From positions 1-64,000 of the IMG/VR virus record IMGVR_UViG_3300036770_000417: a stretch of 64,000 bases of DNA; one strand, given 5' to 3'. Shown piece after piece: positions 5,278 through 12,497 of the stretch. Source of the stretch: a virus. The notes beneath the pieces are model-generated. The model searched no databases and was not told the DNA's origin. It was given only the letters and a program-made list of their open reading frames with translations. The position numbers and the translations under genes were made by a program. Numbering within the stretch: position 1 is the first letter of the stretch; the number at the start of each line of letters is the position of its first letter.

Positions 5278-7692
5278 ATGGATATCGTCAACAATAAGGC
5301 GCTGCTGTTGAAGCTGCGCCACCCAAGCCGCGTCACTACGGTCATCGAAAAGAGCCAAGAGGTGCGACCGCACGAAGTGCTGGTGCGCTGGGGTGTCGAC
5401 GAGGTGCACAAGCTGCGCGACCTCAACATCTCCGCACCGTCACCGATAGAGGGCAGGTACAACTGGCCCGGACGATGGGCGCCAATGTCGCACCAGCGTA
5501 CCACAGCATCGTTTCTTACCAAGCACCGCAAGGCGTTCTGCTTCTCGGAGCAGGGTACCGGCAAGACTGCCTCGGCCATCTGGGCTGCGGACTTCCTGAT
5601 GACGCAGGGCAAGGTGCGTCGGGCACTCGTGGTCTGCCCCATCTCGATCATGGACAGTGCATGGCGCAACGACCTGTTCAACTTTGCGATGCACCGGACG
5701 GTGGACGTGGCCTACGGCGGTGCGGAGAAACGCAAGAAGATCATCGCAAACGGTGCGGAGTTCGTCATCATCAACTACGACGGCATCGAGGTGGTGCAGA
5801 ACGAGATTGCCAACGGGGGCTTCGACCTCATCATCGTAGACGAGTGCTTTGTAGCGGGCACGCCCGTACACACACCAGACGGCCTGACGCTAATTGAAAA
5901 CCTGCGGGTCGGTGACGCGGTCTTTACAAGTAACGGAGTACACAATATAAGTACTGTGTCTAAGCGGAAACCAAGCGCGCTTGTGGAGGTTACACTTGAC
6001 ACTGGAGAGCTCATCACCTGCACTCCGGAGCATCCTTTCTTCACTGACTGGGGTTGGGTGCCCGCCAAAGCTCTTGCAGGTAGACGGATCGTGTCTGCAT
6101 CTAGCCTGCCCAATATGCGGGGCGGCGTATACGCTCCGCACGGCGAAGTGGCAGTTTCACCGAAAAGCGGGAACCCACACTGGGATGACTTGCTCGCGAT
6201 CCTGCGGTCGGAAGAGGTGGCACCAACTACATCCGGGGGAGTCAGCACTCAAGCGATTGACCGCAGAGCAACGGGCGTTGGGCGTTCGGTCGGGGTTTCA
6301 CCGGACAGCGGAGCAGCGAGCACACCTGTCGAAAGTAGCGAAGGAGAGAGGGCTCCGCCCGGTAGTTCGCGGCGGGAACGGAACTGGAATGACCGGGCCA
6401 GAGAAGCAGCTTTTGCCGACGCTCCCGACGGGGTGGGTATGGAACTTCCCAGTAGCGTTGGGTCGCAGGCAGCGCGGCTTTCCTACGCACTTCAAGCTAG
6501 ACTTCGCGTGGCCAGAAAAGAAAATCGGGTTGGAGGTGGATGGAAACAGCCACCGGACGACAAAGGGTCAGGCGCGGGACAAGCGGAAAACGGAGACGCT
6601 TTCGGTGCTCGGGTGGATAGTGTTACGTATCGGAAACCGAGAAGTGACGAATACGTCTACAACCTCGAAGTTGCTGGAACGCCTAACTACTTTGTTGGGG
6701 AACAACGAGCGCTAGCGCACAACTGCACACACTACAAGACGGCAACGACCAAGCGCTGGAAGGTGCTGAACTCTCTGGTGAAGCCGGAGACTTGGGTGTG
6801 GCTGATGACGGGCACACCCGCTGCACAGTCACCGCTGGACGCCTATGGTCTGGCTAAGCTGGTCAACCCCAACAACGTGCCGCGGTTCTTTGGCTCGTTC
6901 CGGGATCAGATTATGACGAAGCTGACGCAGTTTCAGTGGGTGCCGAAGGCAAACGCATCGGAGGTCGTGTTCAACGCACTGCAACCTGCCATACGGTTCA
7001 CGAAGGCCGAGTGCTTGGACCTCCCTGAGATGGTGTACGTCAAACGGGAGATCGCCCTGACCAAGCAGCAAGTGAAATACTACAACCTGCTGAAGCAGCG
7101 TATGGTCATGGAGGCCGCAGGCGAAGAAGTCACCGCGGTCAACGCCGCCGTGAACATGAACAAGCTTCTGCAGATCAGTGCGGGGGCTGTCTACGCCGAC
7201 AGCGGCGAGGCGCTGGAGTTCGACATCCAGCCTCGCTACCAAGTGCTGCAGGAGGTCATCGCCGAGACCAAGAACAAGGTGCTCGTGTTCGTGCCGTTCA
7301 AGCACACCATCGACCTGCTCACGACTAAGCTGCGCGCTGATGGGGTGAGTACCGAGGTCATCCGAGGCGATGTGCCTGCCAGCAAGCGCACCGAAATATT
7401 CAAGGCGTTCCAAGAGCAGCCTAACCCCCGCGTGCTGGTGATTCAGCCGCAGTCAGCCGCGCATGGTGTGACACTGACCGCAGCCGACACGGTAGTGTGG
7501 TGGGGGCCCACGCCGTCACTGGAGACCTACGCACAAGCCAACGCGCGCGTGCACCGCACGGGGCAGAAGAACAAGTGCACTGTCGTACAGCTGTACGGCT
7601 CGCCTGTAGAAAAGCGTGTCTATGCGATGCTCGATAACAGGATTGACGTCCACACAAGAATGATCGAGTTATACAAAGATATGCTTGACTAG
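5278..7692 (+). CDS. SNF2-family helicase with in-frame intein
   Basis: An 804-residue open frame. The extein is a SNF2/DEAD-like DNA helicase: Walker A SEQGTGKT (91-98), a DE box at 188-189, and motif VI QANARVHRTGQ near 752. Right after the DE box an intein begins at Cys190 (CFVAGTPVHTPDG) and ends AHN-482, followed by Cys483. Block B is CTPEHPFFT and block F is VYNLEVAGTPNYFVG. Splicing would restore VDE-CTHYK. The middle of the intein (about residues 265-440) is low-complexity and Ser/Gly/Arg-rich, and it is the shadow of a homing endonuclease coded in the +1 frame. ATG 5278 has a good ribosome site. The helicase probably works with the phage polymerase and nucleases. Confidence 0.9.
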   Translation: MDIVNNKALLLKLRHPSRVTTVIEKSQEVRPHEVLVRWGVDEVHKLRDLNISAPSPIEGRYNWPGRWAPMSHQRTTASFLTKHRKAFCFSEQGTGKTASAIWAADFLMTQGKVRRALVVCPISIMDSAWRNDLFNFAMHRTVDVAYGGAEKRKKIIANGAEFVIINYDGIEVVQNEIANGGFDLIIVDECFVAGTPVHTPDGLTLIENLRVGDAVFTSNGVHNISTVSKRKPSALVEVTLDTGELITCTPEHPFFTDWGWVPAKALAGRRIVSASSLPNMRGGVYAPHGEVAVSPKSGNPHWDDLLAILRSEEVAPTTSGGVSTQAIDRRATGVGRSVGVSPDSGAASTPVESSEGERAPPGSSRRERNWNDRAREAAFADAPDGVGMELPSSVGSQAARLSYALQARLRVARKENRVGGGWKQPPDDKGSGAGQAENGDAFGARVDSVTYRKPRSDEYVYNLEVAGTPNYFVGEQRALAHNCTHYKTATTKRWKVLNSLVKPETWVWLMTGTPAAQSPLDAYGLAKLVNPNNVPRFFGSFRDQIMTKLTQFQWVPKANASEVVFNALQPAIRFTKAECLDLPEMVYVKREIALTKQQVKYYNLLKQRMVMEAAGEEVTAVNAAVNMNKLLQISAGAVYADSGEALEFDIQPRYQVLQEVIAETKNKVLVFVPFKHTIDLLTTKLRADGVSTEVIRGDVPASKRTEIFKAFQEQPNPRVLVIQPQSAAHGVTLTAADTVVWWGPTPSLETYAQANARVHRTGQKNKCTVVQLYGSPVEKRVYAMLDNRIDVHTRMIELYKDMLD
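5845..6723 (+). mobile_element. helicase intein with overprinted homing endonuclease
   Basis: The intein (293 residues) is recognised by Cys1, blocks A, B, F and G, and the terminal Asn with a +1 Cys. It sits at the DE box of a SNF2 helicase, a highly conserved site of the kind inteins prefer. Its endonuclease is not fused in frame but coded in the +1 frame of the same DNA, from about 5996 to 6715, and that gene ends 8 nt before the intein does. Confidence 0.85.
5996..6715 (+). CDS. Vsr-like homing endonuclease, out of frame inside the helicase intein
   Basis: The +1 frame within the intein encodes a protein of about 239 residues. Order of parts: a zinc-ribbon-like CPIC ... CSRSC, basic repeats of the DNA-binding NUMOD type (RTAEQRAHLSKVAKER), then a Vsr/DUF559-type nuclease core: GPEKQLL, FKLDFAWPEKKIGLEVDG, H six residues on, DKRKTETLSVLGW and VLRIGN. 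This matches the very-short-patch-repair-like homing enzymes described from fractured phage genes. No ATG is available at the front. TTG 5996 is chosen because GTGGAGG lies 6 nt upstream; TTG 5981 and a later TTG are alternatives. The last ~25 codons overlap intein blocks F and G. Confidence 0.8.
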   Translation: MTLESSSPALRSILSSLTGVGCPPKLLQVDGSCLHLACPICGAAYTLRTAKWQFHRKAGTHTGMTCSRSCGRKRWHQLHPGESALKRLTAEQRALGVRSGFHRTAEQRAHLSKVAKERGLRPVVRGGNGTGMTGPEKQLLPTLPTGWVWNFPVALGRRQRGFPTHFKLDFAWPEKKIGLEVDGNSHRTTKGQARDKRKTETLSVLGWIVLRIGNREVTNTSTTSKLLERLTTLLGNNER

Positions 7693-7741
7693 CGCAAACT
7701 AGCGCAATATATAACAAGAATCACTAGCCAAGGAGACTGTG

Positions 7742-8140
7742 ATGACTGAAGCAAGCATCCCGGTCGAGAAGCTCGCTAAAGCGTACCTGAAGATCAGGGC
7801 CAAGCGCGCAGAGCTCTCGGCGACGTTTAAGGAGGAGGACGACCGCCTTGTCAGGCAGCAGGACAAGGTGAAGCACGCGCTCTTGGAATACTGCAAGACG
7901 CAGGGTGTCGAGAGTGTCCGCACGTCTGAGGGGCTGTTCTACCGTTCGATCAAGACGCGCTACTGGACGAGCGACTGGGAGTCGATGCACCGGTTCATAC
8001 TGGCCAACGAAGTCCCTGAGTTCTTCGAGAAGCGCCTCAACCAGTCGGCGGTCAAGCAGTTCTTGGACGAAAACCCCGACCTTGTACCGCCGGGTCTAAA
8101 TGTGGACTCGGAGTACACAATAGCCGTAAGGAAGAAATGA
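7742..8140 (+). CDS. conserved phage protein, unknown function
   Basis: A 132-residue protein at ATG 7742 after AAGGAGA. The first 55 residues form a charged helix or coiled coil. The rest contains YWTSDWESMHRFI and PPGLNVDSEYTIAVRKK, a pattern found in conserved phage proteins near replication genes whose role is unknown. The short leader before it holds two tandem copies of ACTAGCGCAA (7687-7706), the first overlapping the helicase stop. The stop overlaps the next start. Confidence 0.6.
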   Translation: MTEASIPVEKLAKAYLKIRAKRAELSATFKEEDDRLVRQQDKVKHALLEYCKTQGVESVRTSEGLFYRSIKTRYWTSDWESMHRFILANEVPEFFEKRLNQSAVKQFLDENPDLVPPGLNVDSEYTIAVRKK

Positions 8141-8382
8141 TGTCTGGACCTTATGTCCCGATTGAAGACGTGGCCAAGCACCTCAGCGTGTCCGTGTCCA
8201 CCGTACGAAAGTGGGTGCGGGAGAAGCACATCCCCCGCGCCACCTACATCAAGGTAGGTAACACCTATCGCTTCGACGTCGCGGCCATCGCCGCGGCCCT
8301 GATACCGGTTGACAACGAGGAGCTGTTGCTGCTCGATGACGACCTTCCCGACCTAACAACAAACGTCGATGACGACTTCTGA
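8137..8382 (+). CDS. excisionase/MerR-type helix-turn-helix protein
   Basis: An 81-residue protein. Residues 6-45 (IEDVAKHLSVSVSTVRKWVR followed by VGNTYRFDVAAI) are a clear HTH_17/excisionase-like winged helix. The C-terminus is very acidic (LLLLDDDLPDL, DDDF). Start is ATG 8137 or the adjacent ATG 8140, both overlapping the previous stop. No integrase is visible, so it is more likely a small transcription regulator or DNA-architecture protein than an excisionase. Confidence 0.7.
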   Translation: MMSGPYVPIEDVAKHLSVSVSTVRKWVREKHIPRATYIKVGNTYRFDVAAIAAALIPVDNEELLLLDDDLPDLTTNVDDDF

Positions 8383-8392
8383 GGAGTTTACC

Positions 8393-9277
8393 ATGTCTGA
8401 ACTTACCCTGTTCCAGAACAGTGCGATTGCTAAGAGCGACCTGTTCCAGTCGCTCATGGATACCACGAAAGCCCTCATGGGTGGCGGCGGCGGGATGCGC
8501 CGCATCAGCATCAAGGGCGGTCGCTTCCGCGAGATCGTCGGCGGCCAGCAGGTGAACGTGAACAGCTCCGGCTCGATCAACGTCGTGATCGTCAACGCTG
8601 CGGCAATCTCACGCACCTACTACGCGGGCGCCTACGACCCCGATACACCAGCAGCGCCGACCTGCTGGTCGACGGATACGAACACCCCTGCAGCCGAGGT
8701 GCCGGCAAACCAGCGGCAGGCCGCGCGCTGCGCCGACTGCAAGATGAACATCAAGGGCTCCGGTGCCGGCGAGAGCCGGGCGTGCCGGTTCAACCAGCGG
8801 CTGGCTGTGGTGCTGGAGGGGCAATACGACACGGTGTATCAGCTTCAGCTGCCCGCTACGTCTGTCTTCGGTGAGGCCAAGGATGGCAAGATGCCGATGC
8901 AAGCCTATGCCAAGTATCTGCACGCGCACAACGCACCGGCCATCGCTATCGTCACGCAGGTCTACTTCGATGTGAACGCCGAGACCCCCAAGCTGTTCTT
9001 CAAGGCCGTGCGACCGCTCGAAGAGGCGGAGCTCAAGGAAGTGCTTGAAGCCAAGGACTCCGACGATGCGATCAAGGCTATCACCCTGACCGTCGCGCAG
9101 ACTGACGGGGTGCAGGCAACGACGAAGACCGAGGCCAAGGTCGAGACGAAGGCGGAGCCCAAGGCGGCGCCGAAGGAAGAGGCCACCGAGGAGCCGATGA
9201 AAATCGAGAAGAAGTCGGCCCCCGCACCCAAGAGTGACGATGATCTTGCCGACATCGTCGACGCTTGGGACGACTGA
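8393..9277 (+). CDS. probable single-stranded DNA-binding protein
   Basis: A 294-residue protein at ATG 8393 with TGAGGAG upstream. The body carries an RRISIKGGRFREIVGG start typical of conserved phage proteins, a Cys pair (CADC ... CRF) that may bind zinc, and beta-rich segments. A Lys/Ala/Glu linker (about 230-275) leads to the acidic tail DDDLADIVDAWDD, the usual interaction tail of phage SSBs. Position between helicase and primase fits ssDNA coating at the fork. The assignment rests on this architecture, not on a firm family match. Confidence 0.6.
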   Translation: MSELTLFQNSAIAKSDLFQSLMDTTKALMGGGGGMRRISIKGGRFREIVGGQQVNVNSSGSINVVIVNAAAISRTYYAGAYDPDTPAAPTCWSTDTNTPAAEVPANQRQAARCADCKMNIKGSGAGESRACRFNQRLAVVLEGQYDTVYQLQLPATSVFGEAKDGKMPMQAYAKYLHAHNAPAIAIVTQVYFDVNAETPKLFFKAVRPLEEAELKEVLEAKDSDDAIKAITLTVAQTDGVQATTKTEAKVETKAEPKAAPKEEATEEPMKIEKKSAPAPKSDDDLADIVDAWDD

Positions 9278-9349
9278 GCGACATCAACTGCCGCGGCTAG
9301 GTATATGCCGAACGGGTGTGGGAGCACCCTGCCGCGGCGTCTCTCAGTC
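9272..9349 (+). promoter_or_regulatory. structured intergenic element before the primase gene
   Basis: The gap between the SSB-like and primase genes folds into stacked helices. GACTGAGcGAC (9272-9282) pairs with GTCtCTCAGTC (9339-9349) with one mismatch. GCCGCGGC (9290-9297) pairs with GCCGCGGC (9331-9338). GGGTG (9314-9318) pairs with CACCC (9325-9329). The SSB stop codon lies in the outer stem, and AAGGTG follows before ATG 9361. It could attenuate transcription or gate primase translation. Confidence 0.5.
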
Positions 9350-9360
9350 TAAGGTGAAGC

Positions 9361-12210
9361 ATGGACACTACATCGTTCTTGGGGAAGGTGCTGGGAGACG
9401 AGGGCTATTACTGTGTGCTTGCGATCAAGGGAGATACCCGCAGGCAGAAGTTCTACCCTACCATCGAGGCGGCGCAGACGGCAGCAGAGCAGTTCGATGG
9501 TAATGGGTTTGACGCGTACTATGCCCTCGCCACTTTCCGCGACGCCGAGTCTCGTACGGTTGATAACGTGCAGCTCATGCGCGCGTTCTTCCTCGACTTG
9601 GACTGCGGCCCCACCAAAGACTACCCCGACCAGTCTTCGGCGCTGAAGGCGCTCCGCGCGTTCTGCCACCATAACAAACTACCTCGCCCGCTCCTCGTGA
9701 ACTCAGGGCGCGGGGTGCATGTGTACTGGTCGCTGGAGACGCCCATACCGCTGACCTACTGGCTACCGGTAGCCGAGCGGCTCAAGGCACTGTGCAAGGC
9801 CCAAGGGTTTGCCTGCGACCGCAACGTGACTGCGGATGCAGCACGCGTGCTGCGCGTGCCCGGCACGCACAACTATAAGGACAATCCGCCGCGCGAGGTG
9901 ACGATCTTCAACGCCAGCGCGCCGCCGCCCGCTATAGATTTCGAGGCGTTTTCGCTGCTGCTTGGCGACGACCCTATACCAGTTCCCGCGAAGTTAACGG
10001 CGCCGTACGCACCGCCCGAGGCAGACGCAGTGACGCGTGCGCTGATGGGCAACCGCGAGAGCCGGTTCAAGGACATTCTAGTCAAGACAAAGGAAGGCCG
10101 CGGCTGTGAACAGCTTGCGTATATCATACGCGAACAAGCTACCATGAGTGAGCCCATGTGGCGCGCGGGCTTGTCGATAGCGAAGTTCTGCTCGGACGGC
10201 GACAAGGCGGCGCATGTCATATCGCACAAGCACCCTGAGTTCTCTCCCGACGAGATGCACGCCAAGATGGACCGTATCAAGGGTCCGTACCTCTGCTCTA
10301 CCTTCGACGAGTATAACCCCGGCGTCTGCACCGAGTGCCCTCTGTGGGGCAAGATCAAGTCTCCTATCAATCTGGGTGCGCGCGTCCGTGAGGCCGAGAC
10401 AGACACCATAGTGGTGCCTACACCGACCGGGGTAGCGCCGGTACAGATACCCAAGTACCCACGACCTTACTTCCGCGGCGCCAACGGCGGAGTCTACATA
10501 CGGACCGTGAACGACGACGGGGACCCAGAAGACCGGTGCATATACCACTACGACCTGTACGTTACGCACCGGCTAGTCGATCCTGAGGTGGGCGAGTGCC
10601 TCGTGTTCAGACTGCACCTGCCTCGGGACGGCGCCCGAGACTTCACAGTGCCCCTGCAGGACATTACTTCCCGCGAAGAGTTCCGTAAGTACATGTCCAA
10701 GCATGGGGTTGGCGTATTCGGCAAAGATGTCGAGCGCCTGATGATGTACACACAAGCGTGGTTACATGAGATGCAAGCAAACTCTGCAGCAGACGAAGCA
10801 CACCGGCAGTTCGGCTGGGTAGGTGATGGCTTCGAGGCGTTTGTTCTAGGGCGCACCGTCTACTACCCCGGTGGCCGCACCGAGTTTAACCCCCCGACAA
10901 AGGCGACCGAGGGGCTCATGGAGGCGTTTGCTCCGCGCGGTACGCTAGACGGGTGGAAACAGAACATGGCGTTCTTCAACCGGCCCGGTATGGAGCTACA
11001 TCAGTTTGTCGTGCTGATGGGCTTCGGGTCGCTGCTGATGCAGGAGGCGTCGGAGAACTGCGCGGCGATCCACCTGTACAGTAAAGACTCAGGGTTTGGT
11101 AAGACCACGGCCATGATGGCGGCGACCTCTGCGTTCGGTCGTCCCTCAGACCTCGTGATCAAGGCCGCAGACACTAACAACTCCCACATGCTTCGGGGCG
11201 AGGTGTATCGCAGCCTGCTGCTACCCATCGACGAGGTTACAAACCTGCGCGGTATGGAGCTCTCGCAGCTTGCGTATCAGTTCACCGGAGGCAGGCAGCG
11301 CAACCGGCTAGCCCGCAGCGGTAACGTCGAGCGCGTTAGAGGTAGAGAGTGGAAGCTCCTCGCAGTGACCACCGGCAACGCCAGTGTGATTGACGCCATC
11401 AGCTCAGCCAAGGCGATGCCGAAAGCGGAAGCACAGCGCATCTTGGAAGTGCGTGTAGACCGAGTGTTCCAAGGGCACGAGGACAAGGAGACGACGACGC
11501 GGTTCTCCAAGAGCCTGCAGGCGCACTACGGGCACGCAGGGCCGCTCTTCATACAGTGGATTCTGGACAACCCGCGGCAGGCGCACGCGCTGTGCGAGAC
11601 CGTGCAGAAGCGCGTAGACACCGCCGCCAAGCTAGGGCCTGAGAACCGCTTCTGGTCGGACTTGGCGTCCCGCACACTGGCAGCGGGCATCATCTGCAGC
11701 AAGCTCGGTCTGATCTACTACGACATGCAGGCGCTCTTTCAGTTTATCGTGACGGTCATCCGCCAAGCCAAGGGCGTCGTGGCGCAGATGACTACCCCGG
11801 TCGAGACGCTGCTCACCGATTACATCACCGAGAATTGGAACAACCTGCTGCGGATCAAGAGCACGGACGACCTGCGCAAGAACGGCGCAAACAACAACGG
11901 GCTCGATACCCTCTTGGTGCCAGAGGCACAGCCACGCGGACAACTTGTCGCACGCTACGAGACGGACACGAAGCGCCTGTATATGCTGCCGAAACCGTTC
12001 AAGATGTGGTGCGTCGAGCAGCAGCTGGATCACGGCGCGATCCTCGCCGAGATGCACGACAAGATGGGTGCCAAGCGAATCAAGATACGGCTGGGTAAGG
12101 GCACCAACTTAAGCCTGCCGTCCACGGATGTAATCGCAGTCTACCTACCGGTGATGGACCCGAATGAGGCGGCGGAAGAGATCGAAACCGTTAACGCCCC
12201 TCTGGCGTGA
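9361..12210 (+). CDS. primase-polymerase (PrimPol) with C-terminal helicase/ATPase
   Basis: A 949-residue replication protein. The N-terminal archaeo-eukaryotic primase domain shows FFLDLDCG (about 75-82, D-x-D metal ligands), SGRGVHVYW (116-124) and RVLRVPGTHNYK (162-173). The C-terminal half has Walker A SGFGKTTAM (near 578-586) and Walker B LLLPIDEV (620-627), like DUF927/SF3-type phage helicases. It would prime and unwind DNA for the split polymerase upstream. A structured RNA-like element precedes the gene. Confidence 0.85.
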   Translation: MDTTSFLGKVLGDEGYYCVLAIKGDTRRQKFYPTIEAAQTAAEQFDGNGFDAYYALATFRDAESRTVDNVQLMRAFFLDLDCGPTKDYPDQSSALKALRAFCHHNKLPRPLLVNSGRGVHVYWSLETPIPLTYWLPVAERLKALCKAQGFACDRNVTADAARVLRVPGTHNYKDNPPREVTIFNASAPPPAIDFEAFSLLLGDDPIPVPAKLTAPYAPPEADAVTRALMGNRESRFKDILVKTKEGRGCEQLAYIIREQATMSEPMWRAGLSIAKFCSDGDKAAHVISHKHPEFSPDEMHAKMDRIKGPYLCSTFDEYNPGVCTECPLWGKIKSPINLGARVREAETDTIVVPTPTGVAPVQIPKYPRPYFRGANGGVYIRTVNDDGDPEDRCIYHYDLYVTHRLVDPEVGECLVFRLHLPRDGARDFTVPLQDITSREEFRKYMSKHGVGVFGKDVERLMMYTQAWLHEMQANSAADEAHRQFGWVGDGFEAFVLGRTVYYPGGRTEFNPPTKATEGLMEAFAPRGTLDGWKQNMAFFNRPGMELHQFVVLMGFGSLLMQEASENCAAIHLYSKDSGFGKTTAMMAATSAFGRPSDLVIKAADTNNSHMLRGEVYRSLLLPIDEVTNLRGMELSQLAYQFTGGRQRNRLARSGNVERVRGREWKLLAVTTGNASVIDAISSAKAMPKAEAQRILEVRVDRVFQGHEDKETTTRFSKSLQAHYGHAGPLFIQWILDNPRQAHALCETVQKRVDTAAKLGPENRFWSDLASRTLAAGIICSKLGLIYYDMQALFQFIVTVIRQAKGVVAQMTTPVETLLTDYITENWNNLLRIKSTDDLRKNGANNNGLDTLLVPEAQPRGQLVARYETDTKRLYMLPKPFKMWCVEQQLDHGAILAEMHDKMGAKRIKIRLGKGTNLSLPSTDVIAVYLPVMDPNEAAEEIETVNAPLA

Positions 12211-12256
12211 GGGGCTAAACCCTGACGGGGTCAACATCCGCGTGCGGTGGGATGCT

Positions 12257-12412
12257 ATGGTTGTCGGGGCATCGGTGTTCATACCGTGCGTCAATACGAC
12301 GCGCGCACTCGCGCAAGTTAGTGCTGCACTAACAGCACGCAGGTGGTCGTTCGCGTCGGCCGTGGTGATAGAAAACTACAAATTGGGGCTTCGCATATGG
12401 CGAACCGCATGA
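12257..12412 (+). CDS. small conserved phage protein (51 aa)
   Basis: A 51-residue frame from ATG 12257 to TGA 12410-12412. It has the make-up of a small protein common in phages and plasmids: an opening VGASVFIPC and a closing LGLRIWRT, where relatives typically end GVRVWR. The inverted repeat at 12317-12333 lies inside it and is read as VSAALT. The ribosome site is poor. Function unknown. Confidence 0.5.
   Translation: MVVGASVFIPCVNTTRALAQVSAALTARRWSFASAVVIENYKLGLRIWRTA
12317..12333 (+). repeat. inverted repeat GTTAGTGCTGCACTAAC
   Basis: A perfect 17-bp palindrome with 8-bp arms around one T, within the small gene at 12257-12412. It differs from the 5246 and 55665 copies only at the centre base. 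Confidence 0.8.
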
Positions 12413-12462
12413 TATAGAGGTGTTGGTTAACTCCTCCCTGTTGACCGGCTTGCTTCACCTCT

Positions 12463-12497
12463 GACCCCCGCCCCCTCCCCCGGCGGGGGTCTTTTTT
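12463..12497 (+). terminator. rho-independent terminator after the replication operon
   Basis: GACCCCCGCC (12463-12472) and GGCGGGGGTC (12482-12491) form a perfect 10-bp G+C-rich stem with a 9-nt loop, followed by six T. It ends plus-strand transcription. The stop codon of the convergent minus-strand gene lies in the T-run. Confidence 0.9.

Noticed and set aside
5845-6723. The helicase intein as an ordinary intein with in-frame endonuclease
   Set aside because: The in-frame middle has no endonuclease motif; the Vsr-like motifs are all in the +1 frame.
8137-8382. Excisionase of a temperate phage
   Set aside because: No integrase or attachment site is visible; the HTH type is shared by many regulators.
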